From positions 1 to 61,517 of the forward strand of contig JAJDCO010000009.1 in assembly GCA_029260795.1 (NCBI GenBank): a stretch of DNA of 61,517 bases, in the 5' to 3' direction. Each line of letters opens with the position of its first letter. Position 1 is the first letter of the stretch. The notes beneath the pieces are model-generated. The model saw nothing but the letters and a program-made list of their open reading frames with translations. It made no database searches and was not told the DNA's origin. This document shows positions 26,050 to 34,600 of this stretch, one piece after another. The stretch is from Planctomycetota bacterium (GTDB lineage: Bacteria > Planctomycetota > OFTM77). A program made the position numbers and the translations under genes.

Positions 26050-28722
26050 TTACTCGATGACCTCTAGGGACAGGAAGGTGGCGTTGGCGTGCTTGACGTT
26101 GTTCTGCGCGACGTTCACGGCTGCGCCGGACTGCTGCTCCTGCCTCACGATCAGCTCGAAGTAGTCGCCCGGGGTGACCTCGAGGACGGGTGTCGAGAGA
26201 GAGGTCCAAAAGCCCGCGACGCCCTGCGTGGCCGAGAGAGACTCGGCCGGCTGGCCGGGATACGACGCGGAGGCGCCGTCACTCCACAGCACACCGTTCT
26301 TGGAGATCGTCGCCTGACGGAGCGGATCGAGGCTGGCCGGCATCTGCATCGTCAGTCCGGCCGTGATGCGCACCTTGCTCACTCCCGGCGGCACGATCAC
26401 GCGGCTCGGAGTGGCGTTGGTCCAGATGCCGCTCGTGTCGTACGACTCGGCCTCGAACTGCACGCGGGTCCAGGTCGCGCTCGGGATGCTCTGAGGGGAG
26501 ACGCGAGAGACGAGGGCGCCTCGAAACGTGCCCGAGCTCCCAGGAGAGCGCACGACGTTGTTGATCCCCTCGTCGAGGATCCCGGGCACGAGCCCGACGT
26601 TCGACAGCACGTTGTCCAGGGCGACCGAATTCTGCACCTGCGGTCGGAACCAGACCGCCGTGTCCACGTTGTGGATGTTGTTGTTCGAGATCTGGCAGTA
26701 CTGCGCATTGTCGAGCACGATCCCGTTCTCGGCCTCGGCATCCGGGAAGGCGTGGATCGTGTTGTTGGACACCTGGAACATCGCGTTCGCGCTGCCGCTC
26801 GTCGCATCCAGATCGACGCCGACCCAAGGGACAAGCAGGTCATTCCGTTGATACAGCAGGTTGCCTTGAATGACGCACTGCAGCAGGTTCCTCCCGAAGA
26901 TGCAGTGCCGATCCACCGAGATGTGCGAGCCGACCACCGAAAGCCAAGGCTCACCGCCGGCCGTGTTCCAGTGGATCCCGTCCAGACCGGCCACCATCAC
27001 CGCGTTGTCGATGGCGACGCCTTCGACCTCGCCGACGACCTCGACTGCCTTCTCGAAGTGCAAGAACTTGCTGTTCTCGATGATCACGTCCGTCATGTCG
27101 AAGCCCGAGCCGGTGCCCTCCAACCGAATGCCGATCCCGGCTGCGCCGAAGAACTCGCCCCAGTACTGGTAGCCGGTGATGTTGGCGCCGGTCAGATTCA
27201 CGAGGTGGATCCCGCGCGACCAGTAGTTTCCGTCTGCATCCTGTGCGCAGGTGATCCGATCGAGATGGACGTTCGGGAAGTTGGCGCCTGCGACGTGCTG
27301 GCCGTCGATTCTCAGAGCCGTGCCGCCTGCGACGGCGCGCGTCACGAGCTTGAGGTCACGAACGATGAAGGCGCTGTGATTCTGCGCCGCCGGACCAGCC
27401 TCCGGCTGTAAGGTCACATCGAGCCCACCCGTCGCACTCGTCCACACCAGCGTCGACATCCCGGGGCCCGCGCCGACGAGCGCGATGCTGTCCGCGGCAT
27501 CGGTGACCGTCTTGGTCAGCGTCGACGTCAATCGGTAGGTGCCGACCGGGAAGAAGACGACGGCATCCGAGTTGGCGATCGCCGCGTCGATCGCCGAGCT
27601 GATCGCAGCCGTATCATCCACCACTCCATCCCCGACCGCACCGAAGCTCCGGACATCGAAGTGCCCCGCCACCGGAAGCGCTGCCGTCTCTTGGAGGCTG
27701 CCGTCAGGAAACCGGACACCGCCCGAGGTCGTCTCGATCACGCCTTGCACCGAGAGCCGCTCACCGGGAGTCGTCGTGCCGATGCCAACTCGGCCCAGAG
27801 AATCGATGTTGAGCTCGGGGCCGAGCGGGTACAGCTTGCCGAGAGTCGGGGTCGTGTCCAAGCCGATGCAGTTGTCGGTGGTCGGGTCGTGAACGGTCTG
27901 CGCGCAGGCGAGCGGCGTGCTCAGGACTGGAGGCCCACTCGGCGTCGCGGTGGGAGCCGCAGCACGCGACGAGGAGGAACCGGGTGCCCGGGATTGGCCA
28001 GCGCCATGGGTGTGCGTCGGACGGCCGGCCGTGCGCTTTGCGGATCCGGATACGGATGCCGGTGCGCTCGGGGAATCCGGGTGAGGCGTCGCAGAGCGGT
28101 CTTCGACCTGCCCCGCTTCCTGAAGTACCGGTCCTGACGAGGAGGCGATCGGCAGGCGTCGCTGAGCCTCGCGAATGATGACGCCCGAGGGCGTCTCGTT
28201 CGTTGGCGGTGTCGAAGGGTCGCGTTCGTATCCACCTCCGGGCCCCCCCCAGAAGATCACGTCACCGCGACGATTGTGGAGCAGGACATCCCCGATTCCG
28301 TCTGCGTCGATGTCCACCTTCTCCGCATACAACCCCTCGCCCCCGTCGACGAGACCGAGCTCGACGGTGCGGTCGACGAAGCCCCCCGAGCCATCGCCGA
28401 CCAACGCGACGTTCGAGGCCGGCGAGACGAGTAGAAGATCCGGTACTCCGTCGCCCGTCAGATCCTCGACGAGCGCGTCCGAGACGATCACCTCGGGCAG
28501 CGCCTGCTCGACGGTCTCGAACCGGCGACCTCCCAGGTTGAGAGCGACCGTCATCGATCCACTTCCGTCGAGCTGCAAGCGATCGAGCAGGCGGTCCCCG
28601 TTGAGATCGGCAAACCGGATGACGGTTGATCGAACGTCGGCAGGATCGTCCTCGGCGAAGGCCTCGCCGACCAGGAACAGCATCGATATCGAGGAACACA
28701 ACACGAACCATAGCGTCGACAT
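26050..28722 (-). CDS. secreted FG-GAP / right-handed beta-helix (pectate-lyase-like) fusion protein
   Basis: 890 residues. A signal peptide is followed by FG-GAP-type calcium repeats (FADLNGDRLLDRLQLDG, EDLTGDGVPDLLLV, VDIDADGIGDVLLHN), a low-complexity Pro/Ser/Ala linker (about 195-270), a segment with VGIGTTTPGERLSVQG and FPDGSLQETA as in tail-fibre-like proteins, then a Pectate_lyase_3 beta-helix beginning FDVRSFGAVGDGVVDDTAAI. The last ~150 residues look like a C1q/TNF-type jelly roll. Likely a cell-surface or secreted carbohydrate-binding or -cleaving protein. The start at 28722 has a strong gaaggagg ribosome site. A run of eight G in the coding strand (28243-28250) could allow frameshifting. 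Confidence 0.8.
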   Translation of the reverse strand: MSTLWFVLCSSISMLFLVGEAFAEDDPADVRSTVIRFADLNGDRLLDRLQLDGSGSMTVALNLGGRRFETVEQALPEVIVSDALVEDLTGDGVPDLLLVSPASNVALVGDGSGGFVDRTVELGLVDGGEGLYAEKVDIDADGIGDVLLHNRRGDVIFWGGPGGGYERDPSTPPTNETPSGVIIREAQRRLPIASSSGPVLQEAGQVEDRSATPHPDSPSAPASVSGSAKRTAGRPTHTHGAGQSRAPGSSSSRAAAPTATPSGPPVLSTPLACAQTVHDPTTDNCIGLDTTPTLGKLYPLGPELNIDSLGRVGIGTTTPGERLSVQGVIETTSGGVRFPDGSLQETAALPVAGHFDVRSFGAVGDGVVDDTAAISSAIDAAIANSDAVVFFPVGTYRLTSTLTKTVTDAADSIALVGAGPGMSTLVWTSATGGLDVTLQPEAGPAAQNHSAFIVRDLKLVTRAVAGGTALRIDGQHVAGANFPNVHLDRITCAQDADGNYWSRGIHLVNLTGANITGYQYWGEFFGAAGIGIRLEGTGSGFDMTDVIIENSKFLHFEKAVEVVGEVEGVAIDNAVMVAGLDGIHWNTAGGEPWLSVVGSHISVDRHCIFGRNLLQCVIQGNLLYQRNDLLVPWVGVDLDATSGSANAMFQVSNNTIHAFPDAEAENGIVLDNAQYCQISNNNIHNVDTAVWFRPQVQNSVALDNVLSNVGLVPGILDEGINNVVRSPGSSGTFRGALVSRVSPQSIPSATWTRVQFEAESYDTSGIWTNATPSRVIVPPGVSKVRITAGLTMQMPASLDPLRQATISKNGVLWSDGASASYPGQPAESLSATQGVAGFWTSLSTPVLEVTPGDYFELIVRQEQQSGAAVNVAQNNVKHANATFLSLEVIE

Positions 28723-28881
28723 GGAGGCCTCCTTCATTGGTGCTCATTCTCCCGAGTCGCCTCAGAACGCAGAGTATGCCGAAGTGTGACCCCGAACGAG
28801 CTCCGGAACCTGAAAGTCTCAACGCCTCGATCACAACGGGCGTCAGCTCCGCTGCCTCGCACGCCTTCAAGATCTTCGCGC

Positions 28882-28972
28882 TTCTTGAAAGGGCAGCTCC
28901 GCGGACGCACTCCCCGCTCGTCCGGCGTCCTCGAAGGCGCAGCTCCGCGGACGCTCCCTTTGGTCGCGCGTC
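28882..28972. repeat. two-copy ~46-bp tandem repeat after the acyl ligase
   Basis: gcagctccgcggacgc occurs at 28893-28908 and 28939-28954, each inside a longer similar unit ending with a gcgtcctc-like sequence. The core ccgcgg is palindromic. It abuts the stop of the acyl ligase at 28974. Confidence 0.6.
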
Positions 28973-28973
28973 C

Positions 28974-30548
28974 TCAGTTGACGCGGCGCTCTCGGCCTTC
29001 CCAGTAGGGTGCGCGCAGCTTGGCCTTCTGGATCTTGCCGCTCGGAGTCCTCGGCAGCGACTCGGCGAAGTCGATGCTCTTGGGCACCTTGAACTCGGCC
29101 ACTCGTCGCCGCGCGTGCGCGATCAGCTCCCGGGGCGACGAGCTCTCGCCCGGACGCAGCACCACGATCGCCTTTACGGTCTCGCCCCAGCGATCATCGG
29201 GAACGCCGATCACCGCCGCCTCCGCAACCGCTTTGTGCGAGCACAGCACACTCTCGATCTCGGCCGGGTAGATGTTCTCTCCCGCGTAGATGATCATGTC
29301 CTTCACGCGGTCGCAGATGTAGAGGTAGCCCTCGTCGTCCACGAAGCCGGCGTCGCCGGTGCGCACCCAGCCGCCTTGGAGCGTCTCCTCGGTCGCTTCG
29401 GGGTTGTTCCAGTACTCGATCATGTTGGCCGGCGAGTGGATGCTGACCTCGCCGATCTTCTTCGGGGGCAGCTCCTGGCCGCGCTTGTCGAGGATCTTCA
29501 GCTGCACGCCCGGGTAGGGCTTGCCGGCCGCCTTCAACAGACGATCGTCTCCGGAGCGGTGCTCGGGCGGGCGCAGGCAGACCGCGGTGTTGCCCGTCTC
29601 AGTCAGTCCGTAGATCTGCGCGAAGTCACACTGAAAGACCTGCATCGCTCGGACGAGAAAAGGCTTCGGGATCGGCGAGCCGCCGTAGACGATCGTCTGG
29701 AGCGCGGAGAAGTCGGTGGTCCGGCAGGTCGGCTCGGACAGCATCACCTGCATCATGGCGGGCACCAAGCACACCTTCGACACTCGGTGCGCCTGCAAGA
29801 GCTCGAGCGCCTTCCAACCGGCGAATGCATCGAGAACGACCGTTTGCGCACCCTGAGTGAAGGCCGTGATCGACCACCAGAGTCCGCCGATGTGGAAGAG
29901 CGGAATCGCGTGCAGGCTGACGTCCGCTTCGGACCACCCGATCCACGGGTCCTCGTGCTCCCGAAGCGATTTCACGATGGCGAAGAAGCTGCGATGCGCG
30001 AGGCGTACTCCCTTCGGATGGCCGGTCGTGCCGCTGGTGTACATCTGCGCAGCAGGATCTTCTGGGCCGACCTCCACAGCCGGGTCGTCGGCCGGGGCAG
30101 CGTCTCGCCAAGCCACGAAGCCCGGTCGCTCACCGTCGGCTTCGCCGAGCACGAGGATCTGACGCAGCTTGGGAAGCTGGTCGCGGAGCTCCTCGACCAT
30201 CGGCACGAGGTCCGGGCTCACGAAGAGGATCTCGGCGCCCCCATCCTCCAAGATGTATTGGATCTCGGGGGCGGCTAGCCGCCAGTTGATCCCCATGAGA
30301 ACGGCGCCGGCGCGGGCGATGCCGAACAGGGCTTCGAAGGCGAGGTCGGAGTCCTTGGCCAGGATCGCGACCCGGCCTCCGGCGGTAACGCCGAGCTCGC
30401 GCAGCCCATTGGCCACCCGCGCGGAGCGGTCGGCCAGCTCGCGAAAAGTCTGGCTCCGATCCTCGAAGACAAGCGCCGTGCGATCACCGAAGCGGTCGGC
30501 AAGCCGAGCGGGCAGCTCGGCAAGAGTGGAAACATCCAGTGCAGGCAT
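28974..30548 (-). CDS. acyl-CoA synthetase / AMP-dependent acyl ligase
   Basis: 524 residues, ANL superfamily. Motifs are MYTSGTTGHPKGV (ATP binding), YGLTETGN, GWVRTGDAGFVDDEGYLYICDR and the C-terminal catalytic Lys in PRTPSGKIQKAK. The enzyme adenylates a fatty or other carboxylic acid and usually transfers it to CoA. It lies 529 bases upstream of and divergent from the FcoT-PKS-NRPS genes, so it may supply the starter acyl group; that link is inferred. I cannot tell from sequence whether it loads CoA or a carrier protein, although it looks more like a CoA ligase than a fatty-acyl-AMP ligase. Confidence 0.85.
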   Translation of the reverse strand: MPALDVSTLAELPARLADRFGDRTALVFEDRSQTFRELADRSARVANGLRELGVTAGGRVAILAKDSDLAFEALFGIARAGAVLMGINWRLAAPEIQYILEDGGAEILFVSPDLVPMVEELRDQLPKLRQILVLGEADGERPGFVAWRDAAPADDPAVEVGPEDPAAQMYTSGTTGHPKGVRLAHRSFFAIVKSLREHEDPWIGWSEADVSLHAIPLFHIGGLWWSITAFTQGAQTVVLDAFAGWKALELLQAHRVSKVCLVPAMMQVMLSEPTCRTTDFSALQTIVYGGSPIPKPFLVRAMQVFQCDFAQIYGLTETGNTAVCLRPPEHRSGDDRLLKAAGKPYPGVQLKILDKRGQELPPKKIGEVSIHSPANMIEYWNNPEATEETLQGGWVRTGDAGFVDDEGYLYICDRVKDMIIYAGENIYPAEIESVLCSHKAVAEAAVIGVPDDRWGETVKAIVVLRPGESSSPRELIAHARRRVAEFKVPKSIDFAESLPRTPSGKIQKAKLRAPYWEGRERRVN

Positions 30549-31000
30549 CTCCCGGGGCTCCGTTATCGCGGGGTCATTCTTCCCCCGTTGGGCGAGTCAC
30601 ACGGCTCCGCGACTCGAACTCCCCCAGAGCGGCAGTCACCTGGCTCGACCGCACCCGAAGCAGCCTTTCGACCCACCCACGAGCGGCCGGCGACTCGGGG
30701 GCTCGAGTCGTCCATCGACGAAGTGCAGGAGATTACCACGCGATGCGTCCCTCTGCAGCCCTGCTGGTTGAAGTCGTGGGCGTCGTTTCTCCTGGGCCAG
30801 GTTTTCTCTCGCCCGGTCTGCCGGGCTGCCGTAACCTGGTGGAGCCGCTTACCTCACCGCCTTTGAGCTCCAGCCAAGACTCCCGCCGAGCGCGTCGGGC
30901 TCTCGATCGCGTCCACGATCGACGACCGAGCCGCGTCGGGGTCCCCGCCGGACGACACCTCGACCCATCACCAGACCTCCGTCATGGAACCTCCCCGCCC
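30549..31000. other. divergent spacer upstream of the PKS-NRPS genes
   Basis: About 450 bases with no supported gene, expected to hold the promoters of the acyl ligase and the biosynthetic operon. Visible structure: a nested palindrome at 30797-30839 described separately. I found no confident -35/-10 pair or sigma-54 site by eye. Confidence 0.5.
30797..30839. promoter_or_regulatory. nested inverted repeats upstream of the biosynthetic operon
   Basis: Outer arms ccaggtt (30797-30803) and aacctgg (30833-30839) enclose an inner hairpin gcccgg-tctg-ccgggc (30811-30826). This could be an operator for a dimeric regulator or a structured leader. Function not shown. Confidence 0.4.
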
Positions 31001-31081
31001 ATGAAGATCACGCTCTCGAATGCCGACTCGGCCCTCGCGCTCGGTCGTCCGTCGTTCCTGCGCCTCGAGGCCCGCCGATGA
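31001..31081 (+). CDS. possible 26-codon ORF coupled to the FcoT-like gene
   Basis: ATG 31001 opens a frame encoding MKITLSNADSALALGRPSFL and a short basic tail. Its TGA (31079-31081) overlaps the ATG of the next gene as ATGA. About 85% of codons end in G or C, as in the genes around it. A weak ribosome site (ggaa) lies about 12 bases upstream. It could be a translational coupler or a small peptide; it might equally be chance, because the frame is open well upstream. Confidence 0.3.
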   Translation: MKITLSNADSALALGRPSFLRLEARR

Positions 31082-31659
31082 CCTCGGCCGACGGCCTGAC
31101 CAGCGTGGAGGTCGCCCCCGACCTCCTCGCCAAGATCCTGTCCCCCTACCAGCTCCACTGCCGCTACCTGAAGCGAGCGTCGGTCGAGTACCCGAGCGAG
31201 GCGCGGACGGTGCGGTCCGTCAGCGCGAAGGGGGTGGCCGCAATCCGGGGGGAGCTTTCGATCGGCGAATCCTGCTACCGTAAGCAGTCCGGCTCGTTCA
31301 ACTCGGTCGAGTTCAACCTCTGCTACAACCAGCTCATCTACCAGCTCCTCGCGCAATGCATCGTCGATGCTCGGCTCCCGGTCTTCTCTGCCTGGACCCT
31401 TCCCGAGTATCAACGTCGGCAGCTCCCCGACGTGCTCATTCATGACTTCGCGTGCACCTTCGGTGCGCGGCTGAACCCCGAGCGCTTCGAGGGTGTCGTG
31501 ACCATCACCCAGGCTCTCGACAAGCGTCGATTCGTATACATCAAGACCTCGAGCACATTCCGAGACCCTTTCGGCGGGTCCGCCGACGGCGAGGTCTCAC
31601 TGGTCATCGTCGACTCGACCCGGTCCGCGCCTCGCGGCGCGACCCATCCGATGAAGTGA
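31078..31659 (+). CDS. FcoT-like thioesterase domain protein
   Basis: 193 residues, hot-dog fold. It strongly resembles mycobacterial FcoT (Rv0098): LSPYQLHCRYLK, GELSIGESCYRKQSGSFNSV, EFNLCYNQLIYQLLAQCIVD and ARLNPERFEG align with equivalent stretches I remember from that protein. In mycobacteria and Streptomyces, FcoT/ScoD-type proteins sit with an acyl ligase, an ACP and a reductase-terminated NRPS; they were described as acyl-CoA thioesterases and, for ScoD, as acting in glycine addition to an unsaturated acyl-ACP. Here it lies 13 bases before the ACP-headed PKS gene, so a role in starter-acyl processing on that ACP is likely. Length equals the family norm. Confidence 0.82.
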   Translation: MTSADGLTSVEVAPDLLAKILSPYQLHCRYLKRASVEYPSEARTVRSVSAKGVAAIRGELSIGESCYRKQSGSFNSVEFNLCYNQLIYQLLAQCIVDARLPVFSAWTLPEYQRRQLPDVLIHDFACTFGARLNPERFEGVVTITQALDKRRFVYIKTSSTFRDPFGGSADGEVSLVIVDSTRSAPRGATHPMK

Positions 31660-31672
31660 GCTTCCGAACTTC

Positions 31673-34600
31673 ATGAGCCATTCCCACCAGCCCACCGGCG
31701 GGCTCCGCGCCGAGCTCGTTCAGCTTCCCGCGGCTCGCGCGCGCCATCGCCTGGCCGAGTACCTCGAGTCCGAGATCGTCCGCTTCCTCCAATGGGACGA
31801 TGCGTCCGGGTATGATCGGCAGCTCGGCTTCGCGGAGCTCGGCTTCGACTCGCTGCGCGCCGTCGACTTCAAGCTGCTGCTCGAGAAACAGCTCGACCAG
31901 CCTCTCCGCTCGACGCTGCTGTTCGACTACGCGACGCCCGACGACCTGGCCGAGTACCTCGCCCGCGACCTGCTCGGCATTCCGGGCGATGAGCCGGCGG
32001 AGTCGATCGAGGAAGACTCCTTCGCCATCCCGGCCGTCACACGCGACGAGGATCTCGAGTCGCTCGACGCGCCCGCCTTGCGCGCCCTGCTCGGCGAGCG
32101 CACGGCTGCCCTCGACTCTCTGCACGCCCGCCTGCACGAGCCGATCGCCGTCGTCGGCATGGCCTGCCGATTCCCCGGCCAGGCCCGCTCGCTCGAGGAG
32201 TTCTGGGGCGTGCAGATCCGCGGGGAGGACGCCATCTCGGAGGTGCCCGAAACCCGCTGGCCGATCGACCGCTACTACTCGGCGGACCGCTCCCAGGTCG
32301 GCAAGATGGCCACCCGCTCGGGCGGCTTCCTGTCCGAGCCGATCGACGAGTTCGATGCGCGGCATTTCAACATCTCGCCCCGCGAGGCGCAGCAGCTCGA
32401 CCCCCAGCAACGGATCCTGCTCGAGACGGCCTGGCAGCTGCTCGAGGATGCCGCCCTCCCGCCCGAGACCCTGGTCGGCTCGGCCACCGGCGTGTTCATC
32501 GGTCTCCGCGAGTCGGAGTACTTCGACTCCCAGTCGGGGCGCGTGCCCGAAGCGGCCGGCGCCTACTACGGGACCGGCAACGCATTGAGTACGGCGGCCG
32601 GTCGCATCTCGTTCTTCTTCGGTCTCAGGGGACCAGCCATCGCCATGGACACGGCGTGCTCGTCATCCCTGGTCGCACTGCACATCGCCATTCAGAGCAT
32701 TCGCCGCGGGGATTGCCGATCCGCGATCGTCGGTGGCGTGAATCTGATCATCGACCCGCTCTCGATGGTCGGCCTCTCACAGGCACAGATGCTCGCTCCC
32801 GACGGGCGCTGCAAGACCTTCGACGCCTCGGCTGACGGCTACGTCCGCGCCGAAGGCTGCGGCCTCGTGTTTCTCAAGCCGCTGTCCCAGGCCCAGGCCG
32901 ACCGCGACCGGATCTACTCCGTCGTCCGCGGAACGGCCGTCAATCAGGACGGCGCGGGGAGCGGCCTGACGGTTCCGAACGGTCCCTCGCAGGAGCGCGT
33001 CCTGCGGGCCGCCCTGGCCGACGGGCTCTTGACGCCCGACGACGTCGACGTCATCGAGGCACACGGCACCGGCACGTCGCTCGGCGATCCGATCGAGGTC
33101 GGTGCCCTCGACGCCGTCTTCCAGTCCGGGCGAGAGCGACCGCTCTGGGTCAGCTCGGTGAAGACGAACATCGGGCACCTCGAGACCGGCGCCGGCATCG
33201 CCGGCCTGATCAAGGCATCGCTCGCCATCCACCATGGACAGCTCCCGGCCCACCTGCACCTGAAGGATCCCAACCCACACATCGACTGGGATCACACCAT
33301 CGTCCGCGTGCCGCGCCAGACGATCCCTTGGCCCGACACCGGCAAGCCACGCGTCGCCGGCGTCAGCTCCTTCGGCTTCAGCGGTACCAACGCACACGTC
33401 GTGCTCGCCCAAGCGCCGGCCCCGCGAGAAGTGCCCGCCGCGCCCGCGCACGAGCTCGACATCCTCCCACTCACGGCCGCGACTCCGGCCGCGCTGCAGC
33501 AGTACGTCCGGCGAGTGCGTCAGTGGCTCGAGGGCCTTCCCGAGGCACGCCTCTCGGACATTACCGCACCGGCCGCGCTCGGTCGCGCACATCTCCGACA
33601 TCGGCGCGCGGTCATCGCCCGCGATCGCGACGATCTCCTCGAGCAGCTGGTGCGCCTCGAGGACGATCCCGAGAGCGGCTTGATCGACGAGGCCGGCGCG
33701 CAGCCACCGCGGACCGCGTGGCTATTCACCGGACAAGGTGCGCAGTGGCTCGGCATGGGCCGTGATCTCTTCGAGCACGAGCCGATCTTCCGCGGTGAGC
33801 TGGCGCGTTGCACCGAGGTGCTCCGTCCGCTGCTTCCCGAGTCCCTCCTCGCCGTCATGTTCGGTGAGCGCGGCGACCTCCTCCACGAGACGCAGTACAC
33901 GCAACCCGCGTTGTTCGCGATCGAGGTGGCCCTCGCCGCCCAGTGGCGACACTGGGGACTCGAGCCGCGCTTCGTCCTCGGTCACAGCGTCGGTGAGTAT
34001 GCCGCAGCGCACGTGGCGGGCGTCTTCGATCTCGAGGACGGGCTTCGGCTGATCGCCGCCCGCGGCCGGCTGATGGCCGAGCGCACCACACCGGGTGACA
34101 TGCTCGCCGTTCTCGCTGCACCCGAGCGCATCGGAGCGCTCCTCGAGCCCTTCTCGAAGGAGGTGGCGATCGCGGCCATCAACGGGCCCGCGAGCGTCGT
34201 CGTCTCGGGTTCGAAGGCAGCGATCGCCCGTGTCGCTGAGGCCTTGAGGAGCAGCCAGATCGAGCATCAGGCGCTCACGGTCTCCCACGCGTTCCACTCC
34301 CCCTTGATGGACCCGATGCTCGACGAGTTCGCCGAGGTCGCGCGCAGCATTCGCTATCGCCGTCCCGAGATCCCGTTCCTCTCCAATCTCGAGCCCGGCC
34401 CGGTCGACGAAGCGATCGCGACGCCCGATTACTGGATCCGCCACGTCCGTCAACCCGTGCGCTTCCACGAAGGCATGCGCTCTCTCGATGCCGAAGGCTG
34501 CGAGGTCTATCTCGAGATCGGCCCGGCCCCCACCCTGCTCGGTATGGCGCGTCGCTTCCTCGCCCGGCGCGAGCTCGCCTGGCTTCCGAGCCTGCGCCCC

